Shown: one piece after another, positions 27,572-34,257 of the stretch | Layout: each line of letters begins with the position of its first letter | How positions within the stretch are numbered: position 1 is the first letter of the stretch | NCBI GenBank assembly: GCA_017453365.1 | Contig: JAFTKH010000034.1 | Location: forward strand, 1-45,196 | Length of the DNA: 45,196 bases | Reading direction: 5' to 3' | DNA from: Clostridia bacterium | Lineage (GTDB): Bacteria; Bacillota; Clostridia; Oscillospirales; CAG-272 | Notes under the pieces: generated by a model | The model's database searches: none | The model's input: only the letters and a program-made list of their open reading frames with translations | Told to the model about the DNA's origin: nothing | Translations under genes and position numbers: made by a program

Positions 27572-28093
27572 TTATTCGGGAGCTATCATTCCGTAGCTGC
27601 CTTCCTTGCGCTTATAGACGACGCATATACTGTTCGTATCAGCATTTGTAAATGCGTAAAAGCTGTGACCGAGAAGGTTCATCTGCAAGACTGCTTCCTC
27701 TGCCGTCATCGGCTTAAACGGGAAGGTCTTGACCCTAATTTCAAACTCCCCCTCCTCGATATACTCATCGTCATCGTCCTCGCCTATTACGAACGCGCCT
27801 CTCTTCACCGTCTTCTCGAGTCTCGTCTTATTCTTCCTTATCTGTCTCTCGAGCCCCTCGACGGCTCTGTCGAGCGCTGTAATGAAGGTGTCTCTCTCTT
27901 CCTCGGAGCGGAAGGTCGCACCGCCGTAATTTACGGTAATCTCGATTATTTTTACCCCTTTACGAACCTTGCAAGTAACAAATGCTTCCGTATCTTCGCC
28001 AAAGAACTTGTCGAATTTAGCTAGCTTTTTTCCAACAGCTGCCTTTAGCGTTTCGCGTACTGTCATCTGTTTTCCGTAAATCGTAATCTTCAT
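27572..28093 (-). CDS. hpf: Long-form ribosome hibernation promoting factor
   Basis: Binds the 30S subunit near the decoding site and drives 100S dimer formation, keeping idle ribosomes intact. I start at the ATG at 28093 (MKITIYGKQMTV), the usual family start, giving 173 aa. The longer frame would need TTG at 28123, and its GGTGAG box fits neither start well. Residues 1-95 are the S30AE/YfiA domain. A short acidic linker (EDDDDEYIEEGE) follows. Residues about 118-173 are the long-form C-terminal dimerisation domain: KPMTAEEAVLQMNLLGHSFY, then VVYKRKEGSYGMIAPE. It has its own promoter and ends next to the folded spacer. Confidence 0.95.
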   Translation of the reverse strand: MKITIYGKQMTVRETLKAAVGKKLAKFDKFFGEDTEAFVTCKVRKGVKIIEITVNYGGATFRSEEERDTFITALDRAVEGLERQIRKNKTRLEKTVKRGAFVIGEDDDDEYIEEGEFEIRVKTFPFKPMTAEEAVLQMNLLGHSFYAFTNADTNSICVVYKRKEGSYGMIAPE

Positions 28094-28166
28094 ACCGTAG
28101 TACCCACACTCACCTTTCGGCAAAGTGCCTTTCTTCGAAATTCGCGGGAGGGTCGGCGCTACAGCC

Positions 28167-28188
28167 CAGGAGGCTCTGTGCCCTCCTG
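28167..28188 (-). promoter_or_regulatory. Hairpin at the 5' end of the hpf transcript
   Basis: CAGGAGG and CCTCCTG form a 7-bp stem beginning within a nucleotide or two of the expected start of transcription. It could stabilise the hpf mRNA or, as it contains a ribosome-site-like AGGAGG, act as a decoy. Confidence 0.5.
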
Positions 28189-28195
28189 CACTATT

Positions 28196-28224
28196 AGTAT
28201 ATCACATTCTTTGTGATTTGTAAA
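28196..28224 (-). promoter_or_regulatory. SigA-type promoter of hpf
   Basis: TTTACA (28224-28219), 17-nt spacer, TATACT (28201-28196) on the minus strand. The spacer contains the inverted repeat AATCACAAAG-AATGTGAT-like sequence (ATCACA with TGTGAT), a possible operator. Confidence 0.8.
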
Positions 28225-28314
28225 CACATTTTCGTGATTTTTTACATCTTTTTTGTGAAATATGTACAAAGTGTAAAAGATTAGCTCAATTTTAATCTTT
28301 TTTTGGCGAAGCTA

Positions 28315-28344
28315 TTGACAAGGAAATATTTCTTATGATAAAAT
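28315..28344 (+). promoter_or_regulatory. Promoter with no gene behind it
   Basis: TTGACA (28315-28320), 18-nt spacer, TAAAAT (28339-28344). Downstream on this strand there is only the convergent MFS gene, so any product is a short RNA. Confidence 0.6.
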
Positions 28345-28350
28345 TAGTTT

Positions 28351-28467
28351 TGTGGGGGATAGATTTCCCCTCGCTTTTTTTATGCAAATTTCACAAAGGT
28401 CATTTCAACTCTATTATCTATCGACAGGAAAAGGACAGAGAATGTTTGAAGTTCTCTGTCCTTTTTT
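28351..28467 (+). ncRNA. Candidate small RNA of about 117 nt
   Basis: The promoter at 28315 would start transcription near 28351. The first 20 nt form a GGGGA/TTTCCCC-type hairpin (28355-28370) followed three bases later by seven T, an immediate weak terminator. Readthrough would end at the strong terminator 28431-28467. The predicted RNA has no coding frame. The evidence is only promoter plus terminator. Confidence 0.4.
28431..28467. terminator. Strong bidirectional terminator
   Basis: A 12-bp perfect stem (AAGGACAGAGAA with TTCTCTGTCCTT), 9-nt loop, T run on the plus side and a shorter TTTT on the minus side. It serves the MFS gene, which ends at 28503 on the minus strand, and any plus-strand small RNA. 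Confidence 0.88.
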
Positions 28468-28502
28468 CTTGGAAGGCACTGCATCCGCGGACACAAAGCA
28501 TA

Positions 28503-29807
28503 CTATTCTGCTTCTTTTTTCTTGAATCTATTGTAGAGCGGAAGGACGAGAAGCGCTATAATTACACTCGCGGCGGCGGCTATTGCGATAGCTATCTTCA
28601 CTGCCACCCAGCTCTCGGTATTCTCCTGTATCATAACGGCGATAAGCGGAGCTATGAAGCCGAGACTCACCGCGGCGTTCGCAAGGCCTGCGGCGGTTGC
28701 GTTCCTGCCGTACTTCACGAAGGCGGAGCTTATCGTATTCGAAAAGAGGCCCGTAGCGGTCGTTATTCCCGCGATAAGGCACATACAGATGACGTTCGTC
28801 GCGATATTAGGCGCGAAGATGAAGAGCACGGCGACGAGGGTTGTCGCACCGAGTCCGATTACTATACCGACGAGGTGATTTTTCAGCACGTTATGAAGGA
28901 GCATCTCCTTCGCGACGAAGATACCGAGCATACTCACGGAAACTATAAGAACGCTCATAAGGTTACCGAGGGAGGGGTCGAGCGAGAACTCCTCGCGAAG
29001 AAGAGAGGATGCAATCCGTCTGACGCTGGCAGTTACCGAGTCGCGCAGGAATATGCATACGAGCAAGAGGATAAATCCGCTCTCGAGGAAGAGCTTCAGA
29101 GTCGAGACGGAGCTCTTCTTCTCTCCCGGTATATTCACGGTGGGGACTTCCTTATCCCACTTCATATACTTATTCACGTGTCTGTCCCAGAAATGAAGGA
29201 TGACAGCGAGGGCAAGGAGCGAGACTGCCGATATCGAGAAATTCATACGCCAGTCGGGGAGTATTGCACCGAGCGCGTAGCTTAAGAAAAATCCCATAGA
29301 GGGCGAGAAGGATATTAAGAATATCATCTTGGGTCTGTCGCTTCTTACGCACTGCGAGGAGACTACCTTAAATATCGACGCCCATATCGCGAACTGCACT
29401 ATAGCGTTGAAAATCCACGACACCATCATAGCGGGATATATAACGGCAATATCCGTCGAAAAGGTATTAAAGAAGAATATAACGGCATTCGCAAGCGAGC
29501 CGCCGACAAGTCCTATTTTTATCAGCCTCTCGGGGCTGAACTTATCCGAGCAAATACCGCCCAGCACCTGCAGGGGGGTATAGACCACGTAGAACATAGC
29601 GGTAATAAGCTCCGTCTGGGACTTCGACATAAAGCCCTCTTCAACAATGTCGGCTATAGCCGCGCTGAAGCAGTTCTTCGTCATAGAGACGACGGCGTAT
29701 ATTCCCCACATAAACCAGAAGAAATGTATGCTTCTCTTCTTATCCTCGAAATGCACGTTCACGTCGTGCTCGATACGTATCTCGTGTTCCCGATTTGTAT
29801 TAGTCAT
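28503..29807 (-). CDS. MFS transporter
   Basis: 434 aa with about 12 membrane helices and a hydrophilic N-terminus and central loop. The N-terminal half carries GIYAVVSMTKNCFSAAIADIV and the loop GGICSDKFSPERLIKIG (like the MFS motif A, D-[RK]), resembling transporters near the glycerol-phosphate and sugar-phosphate group; the substrate is unknown. The start at 29807 (MTNTNREHE) has TGAGGA just upstream; a longer start at 29837 would lie inside a leader hairpin. It is the last gene of the leftward catabolic cluster, 85 bp after the preceding gene, with its own weak promoter. Confidence 0.88.
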   Translation of the reverse strand: MTNTNREHEIRIEHDVNVHFEDKKRSIHFFWFMWGIYAVVSMTKNCFSAAIADIVEEGFMSKSQTELITAMFYVVYTPLQVLGGICSDKFSPERLIKIGLVGGSLANAVIFFFNTFSTDIAVIYPAMMVSWIFNAIVQFAIWASIFKVVSSQCVRSDRPKMIFLISFSPSMGFFLSYALGAILPDWRMNFSISAVSLLALAVILHFWDRHVNKYMKWDKEVPTVNIPGEKKSSVSTLKLFLESGFILLLVCIFLRDSVTASVRRIASSLLREEFSLDPSLGNLMSVLIVSVSMLGIFVAKEMLLHNVLKNHLVGIVIGLGATTLVAVLFIFAPNIATNVICMCLIAGITTATGLFSNTISSAFVKYGRNATAAGLANAAVSLGFIAPLIAVMIQENTESWVAVKIAIAIAAAASVIIALLVLPLYNRFKKKEAE

Positions 29808-29826
29808 TTTCCTCAGAGTGGCATTA

Positions 29827-29850
29827 ACTGCCCCCATTTTTGGGGGCAGT
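29827..29850 (-). promoter_or_regulatory. Perfect inverted repeat in the MFS gene leader
   Basis: ACTGCCCCC and GGGGGCAGT pair over 9 bp around a 6-nt A/T loop, 20 nt before the start codon. It lies just downstream of a TATAAT at 29871-29866 (poor -35). It may be an operator or an mRNA hairpin; there is no T run after it, so it is not a typical terminator. Confidence 0.6.
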
Positions 29851-29892
29851 GCCTTTATCTTTTCTATTATACTGTTATATACTCTTTAGGTA

Positions 29893-30849
29893 TTATTTTA
29901 CGAAAAATCTGTACTCCGCTTCGCCCGTTTTGTCATCGTACTTATCGAGCGAGAAGCCAAGCCCTGATGCCTCTGCAATAGATGCGTAAAGAGTTCTCGT
30001 CTCCTCTACGTAGTACTCACTCGGTTCCTTACCCAGCGTGTGCATATACTCGATGACGGGAGATTTATCAATTCTCACGCGAAGCTCTGTGTCGGTAAGC
30101 TCGGTGTGAAGCACCTCGCTCGCCTCCTCTACCTCGTAAAGCTCTTCGAGCCAAGCCTTCACTGCGGGAAGCCCCTCGCTCTTAAACCTCTCGATTCTCG
30201 GCGCGTAGAAATACCTCGCGTAGTAGTCGAGAAAGCCGCGCACGCCCTCGATACCGAACTTATCCGCACAGTAGCAGAGCGCGTTATCGGCAAGGAGATG
30301 GAAGTCTCTGTGCAGATACTTCTTTCCCTCTCTCTTCTCGTCCTCTACTATACAGTCAGGGGTGGGCTTCGTGTAGTCGAAGTCGGGCTTATGCCCGGTT
30401 TCGTAGAGAATGGACGAGCATCTCGCGTTCGCAATCTCGGAGTGGTCGCGCTCGTAGGTAATGCCGTACTTCTCAAGCACGCGCGAATAAATCACCTTAC
30501 AGTGCTCGCAATAGTTGTGGTAGGGTGTCACGTGCTCAAGAGCGTTGAGCATACCCTTCGAGGGGCAGTATCTCATAACCGAATAGGAGTATTTCTCCTT
30601 CGGGTTAAAGATTTTATAGGTATCGCACGCCTCCTCGGTAAGAGTGTGCCCCCAATAAGCCTTCGCTCCCTCGAAGCCGCCGTAAAGCTCACACTTTGCG
30701 GCAAGGGAGTTGGGATTGGTCTTATCGCCTATCGAGGTGTCGGATATGTGAATCCAATAGTCCATAACGGCGTCGTCGCCGCCGCACCTCTCTGCAAGAT
30801 ACTTAAAAAACTCGCTGTAAAGCGGTATAAATTCTGTACAGGAAATCAT
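29893..30849 (-). CDS. Protein resembling L-2-amino-thiazoline-4-carboxylic acid hydrolase family
   Basis: 318 aa, soluble, no signal peptide. A Cys/His-rich core is visible: YCPSKGML (Cys95), HNYCEHC (His111, Cys114, His116, Cys117), NARCSSILYETGHKP (Cys144). This layout (CP near a YC-x-HC motif and a later single Cys) recalls the ATC-hydrolase domain family, which includes the enzyme that opens 2-amino-thiazoline-4-carboxylate on the way to cysteine. Here the N-terminal and C-terminal parts differ, and the reaction is not established. It lies 12 bp after the ceramidase-like gene with GAGAGGT before its ATG, so it is part of the same operon. Confidence 0.55.
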   Translation of the reverse strand: MISCTEFIPLYSEFFKYLAERCGGDDAVMDYWIHISDTSIGDKTNPNSLAAKCELYGGFEGAKAYWGHTLTEEACDTYKIFNPKEKYSYSVMRYCPSKGMLNALEHVTPYHNYCEHCKVIYSRVLEKYGITYERDHSEIANARCSSILYETGHKPDFDYTKPTPDCIVEDEKREGKKYLHRDFHLLADNALCYCADKFGIEGVRGFLDYYARYFYAPRIERFKSEGLPAVKAWLEELYEVEEASEVLHTELTDTELRVRIDKSPVIEYMHTLGKEPSEYYVEETRTLYASIAEASGLGFSLDKYDDKTGEAEYRFFVK

Positions 30850-30861
30850 ATTTACCTCTCG

Positions 30862-32214
30862 TTATTTTAATTCGGAGAACAGCTCTTTTATGCCGTTTAC
30901 CACAATGTTTTCAGCCGAGCGGTCGAGCTTCGAGCTTCTCGCCTCATAGCCGCCCTCGTCGTATGCGCTCTCGGTGGGGAAATAGCAGTCGCCGCCGTTG
31001 GTAAGGCAGCAAACGAAGGTAGCGCCGAAAACGCTCTCGCGCTCCACGCGCCTTCCAATCTCGACGAAGAGCTCGCCGGGAATGCCTACAAGCGCAAAAT
31101 CACCGACTGATATAGCGGAGAGGACGAACGGGAAGCTATCGGGGCCCGTTACCATTTTAACTATTCTGTTAGCCTCGGCGACGGCGGTGGTGAGCTCCAT
31201 GGCCTTAAAGGGGATTTCGTCCTGACGGCCGTTGTTGTAGAGCTCGAGAAGCGCCATTGCCTCTTTTTCTCTGTGATTTTCCTTATGAGCGGGGATATCT
31301 ATAGACTTGACACCGAACTTAATATCGTTTTCCTTTACAGGGAGAGTCTTTCCACATATTCCGAGAACGGCGCCGGCCACGACGCGTCCCATGTGCTTCG
31401 CGTGCTCGTAGCCGCGAGGAACACCGTCAAAGCTGTCGTAGTCGAGTCCTACTCTGTCATTGTCCGTGGGAGCGGTATTAATGTGGTTAACGTCACCCTG
31501 CGAGCCCGTCAGGAAGAGGCACTTAACGCCGGGGACGGCGCCCTCGACGGTGCTTCTCACAAAGCCGGGCCAATCAGCGGAAATAAGCTCGCCACCGACG
31601 GTGTCGGCGTGAGTGCCGAAGCAGACGACGTATATATCGTCTCTTCCCTCTCGCTCGAGCTTCAGAAGCTGCACCTTATCGTTAGGAGTGCCGAGGGGGT
31701 GGTCTATGTTGGAGTTATTAACACCGGGGTTGGTCTGCACGCCGCCGTCCTTCATTCTGTAGCGGCGGATAAAGGATATATTCTCAGCCTTACCCTCTCC
31801 GTACGAGAGCTTGGCAGGCGAGAGGTCTGCAAGAGCCATCTCGGACGCAGCAATCATAGCGTCTCCGAGCTGTACCTCATACTCGGGGCAGGAGGTCCCC
31901 GTGCCTAGAGCGCTGACCGAGCCGGGCTGTGCACCCGTGTGGGTATGAGAGCAGTTGATGAATATTGCGTCGGGGTGGACGCCCGTCTTCTCGGATATCG
32001 CACCTCTGTACATAATGCACTGCTCTGTGGAGAGCTCGAGGGTCTCGGCGGATATTACGAGAGCATTCGTCTCTCCGTCGGAGATAGCGACTGCAGAGGT
32101 ATAGATATCGTCGAGAATACCCTTCGTTCTCCTCTTCATAAAGTAGCCGATTATCGGAGTACCCATAGGCGGGTTAATACAAACCCTGCCAAAGCCTGCT
32201 TTAATATTAGCCAT
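30862..32214 (-). CDS. Neutral/alkaline ceramidase-like amidohydrolase
   Basis: 450 aa. The start INPPMGTPIIGYF and the metal motif HTHTG (His90, His92) match the neutral/alkaline ceramidase N-terminal domain, as does CFGTHADTVGG around residue 200. LTGSQGDVNH lies a little further on. Classic members are larger and exported; this one lacks a signal peptide and the C-terminal domain, so it should be cytoplasmic, and ceramide is an unlikely substrate. Many such short homologues are of unknown function and probably cleave an amide in a small molecule. AGGTGA stands 3 nt before the ATG. It lies 14 bp after the aldolase gene. Confidence 0.82.
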   Translation of the reverse strand: MANIKAGFGRVCINPPMGTPIIGYFMKRRTKGILDDIYTSAVAISDGETNALVISAETLELSTEQCIMYRGAISEKTGVHPDAIFINCSHTHTGAQPGSVSALGTGTSCPEYEVQLGDAMIAASEMALADLSPAKLSYGEGKAENISFIRRYRMKDGGVQTNPGVNNSNIDHPLGTPNDKVQLLKLEREGRDDIYVVCFGTHADTVGGELISADWPGFVRSTVEGAVPGVKCLFLTGSQGDVNHINTAPTDNDRVGLDYDSFDGVPRGYEHAKHMGRVVAGAVLGICGKTLPVKENDIKFGVKSIDIPAHKENHREKEAMALLELYNNGRQDEIPFKAMELTTAVAEANRIVKMVTGPDSFPFVLSAISVGDFALVGIPGELFVEIGRRVERESVFGATFVCCLTNGGDCYFPTESAYDEGGYEARSSKLDRSAENIVVNGIKELFSELK

Positions 32215-32228
32215 CTGTCACCTCAAAA

Positions 32229-33116
32229 TCAAAGCTCGCCGATTTCCACAAGCTGTGCTCTTACCTTCTCTACGAGCTCAGGCTTCGGGTCGTACTTATA
32301 GTCGGGGCAGAAGATACCTTCCATACCGAGAAGGTTCATAGCTATCGTGAATATGTAGAGAAGAGCCGAGCCGGGGTAGCCGAGAAGGCAATCTCTGAAC
32401 TTAAGAATATTGTTAAGGTATACGCCTGCGCTCTTCATATCGCCGGCATTGTACGCCTCGACGAACTTCTTTCCGTTCTTCGGAGTGCAGGAGAACATAC
32501 CGTCGAGCACCTTATTGATACCGTCGAAGGAAAGCGCTACGTCGAACGCATCGATATTGCTGTAAAGCACCTCGAAATCGGGGTAAGCGTAGGAGAGCTG
32601 ACGTGCGAGAACGATATCTCCCGTTTTGATACCTGCGATCTTACCCGCCTTTATAAGCTTATCTACGAGAGGGAAGTTGATTTTTACCTTCGTAACCACT
32701 GCGAGGTCGTAGAGGTAGAGGGGGTGTTCAGTCGCGTCAGCGATAGCCGAGAAGAATCTGAAGAGCTCGGGGTCGGTAGCGGTGGAGTAGAAGGGGGTAG
32801 TCATAACGACGCCGGTGATGTTAAGTCCCTGAAGGAGCTCAAGTCTCTCCTTAACTCTCCATACCGAGTTATCCATAGCGCCGACGAAGAGGGAAACTCT
32901 TCCGTTAACGGCATCGGCGGCAATTCTTGCAGCCTCGCCCCAGGCACTGAGCTTAACCGACTCCTCGATACCCATACTTCCGAGAAGGAGAAGACCCGAT
33001 GCGCCTGCATCTATCTGCATCTCAATCTCGCGGCGGAGCGACTCCTCGATGATATTGCCGTCCTTATCAAGGGGAGTTCCGAGTGCTGTGTAAAAACCTG
33101 CCTTTAACTTTTCCAT
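32229..33116 (-). CDS. DapA/NanA-family aldolase or lyase
   Basis: 295 aa TIM-barrel of the dihydrodipicolinate synthase/N-acetylneuraminate lyase family. The Schiff-base Lys is 164 (IAGIKTGD), and the partner Tyr is in LYLYDLA (134/136). The substrate loop reads GSMGIEES at 46-53, where true DapA has G-T-T-G-E. This argues against lysine synthesis and for an aldol cleavage of an unknown 2-keto acid. It is the first enzyme gene after the AraC regulator (52-bp gap), with AGGAG 9 nt before the ATG, and heads a run that continues into the ceramidase-like gene. Confidence 0.88.
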   Translation of the reverse strand: MEKLKAGFYTALGTPLDKDGNIIEESLRREIEMQIDAGASGLLLLGSMGIEESVKLSAWGEAARIAADAVNGRVSLFVGAMDNSVWRVKERLELLQGLNITGVVMTTPFYSTATDPELFRFFSAIADATEHPLYLYDLAVVTKVKINFPLVDKLIKAGKIAGIKTGDIVLARQLSYAYPDFEVLYSNIDAFDVALSFDGINKVLDGMFSCTPKNGKKFVEAYNAGDMKSAGVYLNNILKFRDCLLGYPGSALLYIFTIAMNLLGMEGIFCPDYKYDPKPELVEKVRAQLVEIGEL

Positions 33117-33168
33117 TTTGTTTTTCTCCTGTTTCTAAAAAATATATGTTAAAAATTAATCTGCGTAA

Positions 33169-34023
33169 TCACTTTAAAAGACTGCGCTTCATTTCCTCCG
33201 GCGGCATTCTGAAATACCGCTTAAAGGCGAGGGCGAAGCCGTTATAGGACGCATACCCGAGCTTCTTCGCTATTCCCGACACCGGCTCACCGCTCTCAAG
33301 CAGCTTTTTCGCGTGCGTCATACGCATAGTGAGAATTAGGTCGGAGTAGGACATTCCGTAGTTTTTCTTCACCACTCTGCCGATATGGGTTGCGGTAAAG
33401 CCCGTCGCCTCCGCGACCTCACCCAGCGTCAGGGAACGCATATAATTCTGCATAAGGAAATCCTCGATTATGACGTAGTCATACGCAAGACTCGGCGTAT
33501 CGCGCTTCACGGTGCCGTCATCGGTACGAAGACCAAGCTCCTTCAAAATCGAGAAATACATCAGCGTCAGCGCGGATTTCGTAACGACCTCTCCGTCCCG
33601 TCCCGAAAAGCTCATAGCCTCGTAAAAGTCACGGGCGTAGGCACCCGTTCGGGGGCAGCCCTCCACAACGGTTATTTGCGAAGTGTCGAACGGGAGCTCC
33701 GAGAACTCGTCGCTCTCCTCGGAAACCACGGCAACCCTGACGTCAACCTTCCGACACTCCTCGGAAAAATCGGTTATGAAATGAGTGAGCTTCGGCGGTA
33801 TTATAACGATAGTGTTACCGAAGAGAGTCCTATCAATATCATTTGCCCTCAGCCTACAGGTGCCCTCAATTATCACGTGAATTTCAAAGGATGAGTGCAG
33901 ATGCTCGAACGAGGTCATATAAAAGGGTCTGTTCTGCTTATCCGAAAAAACAAAATTGAGGGTATGGTCTTCAAGCTTCAGATTAACTGACATATTGCAC
34001 ATGGGCGCTTTTAAATTAAGCAT
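33169..34023 (-). CDS. AraC-family transcriptional regulator
   Basis: 284 aa from the ATG at 34023, which stands 9 nt after AGGAG; an ATG two codons earlier is too close to it. The N-terminal half is a cupin-like sensing domain (HLHSSFEIHVIIEG and IVIIPPKLTHFI). The C-terminal 100 residues are the two helix-turn-helix units: LTLGEVAEATGFTATHIGRV, then GEPVSGIAKKLGYASYNGFALAFKRYFRMPPEEMK, the AraC signature. It heads the aldolase/hydrolase/MFS cluster and probably controls it in response to the pathway substrate. Its own promoter is overlapped by a palindrome. Confidence 0.93.
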   Translation of the reverse strand: MLNLKAPMCNMSVNLKLEDHTLNFVFSDKQNRPFYMTSFEHLHSSFEIHVIIEGTCRLRANDIDRTLFGNTIVIIPPKLTHFITDFSEECRKVDVRVAVVSEESDEFSELPFDTSQITVVEGCPRTGAYARDFYEAMSFSGRDGEVVTKSALTLMYFSILKELGLRTDDGTVKRDTPSLAYDYVIIEDFLMQNYMRSLTLGEVAEATGFTATHIGRVVKKNYGMSYSDLILTMRMTHAKKLLESGEPVSGIAKKLGYASYNGFALAFKRYFRMPPEEMKRSLLK

Positions 34024-34049
34024 ACTCATACTCTCCTTTCGGTACTACA

Positions 34050-34083
34050 GTGCTATTGTAGCACGAATAAACTAAAAAGTAAA
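34050..34083 (-). promoter_or_regulatory. Promoter and palindromic operator of the araC-type gene
   Basis: TTTACT (34083-34078), 17-nt spacer, TACAAT (34060-34055) on the minus strand. The -10 lies inside the perfect palindrome GTGCTA-TTG-TAGCAC (34050-34064), so a bound protein would block it. Confidence 0.75.
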
Positions 34084-34186
34084 CAAACAAATAATACATT
34101 TTCAGACAAAAAAGGTATTAATCTTTAGAGTAACGGTGAGGTTAATTTTGGAAAGAGCCTTTTTCCCGCAAGTTGAGTTTAAATTC

Positions 34187-34215
34187 TTGACAAAATGAGT
34201 AAAATGGAGTATTAT
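34187..34215 (+). promoter_or_regulatory. SigA promoter of the CvpA-type gene
   Basis: TTGACA (34187-34192), 17-nt spacer, TATTAT (34210-34215). The start of transcription would be about 35 nt before the ATG at 34258, which has AGGAGA upstream. Confidence 0.88.
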
Positions 34216-34257
34216 GTATGTAATGTAAAAATACTCTAGCTTTGTAGGAGAACTGAA

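Larger units (their letters stand above)
28094..28502. other. Spacer between hpf and the MFS gene
   Basis: Contains the hpf leader and promoter on the minus strand. To the right are a plus-strand promoter, a short GC hairpin with T run, and a strong bidirectional terminator. No credible coding frame is seen. Confidence 0.7.

Noticed and set aside
32229..33116. Assignment as lysine-pathway dapA
   Set aside because: The GTTGE loop is replaced by GSMGIEE and the context is a catabolic-type cluster, so the gene symbol is withheld.
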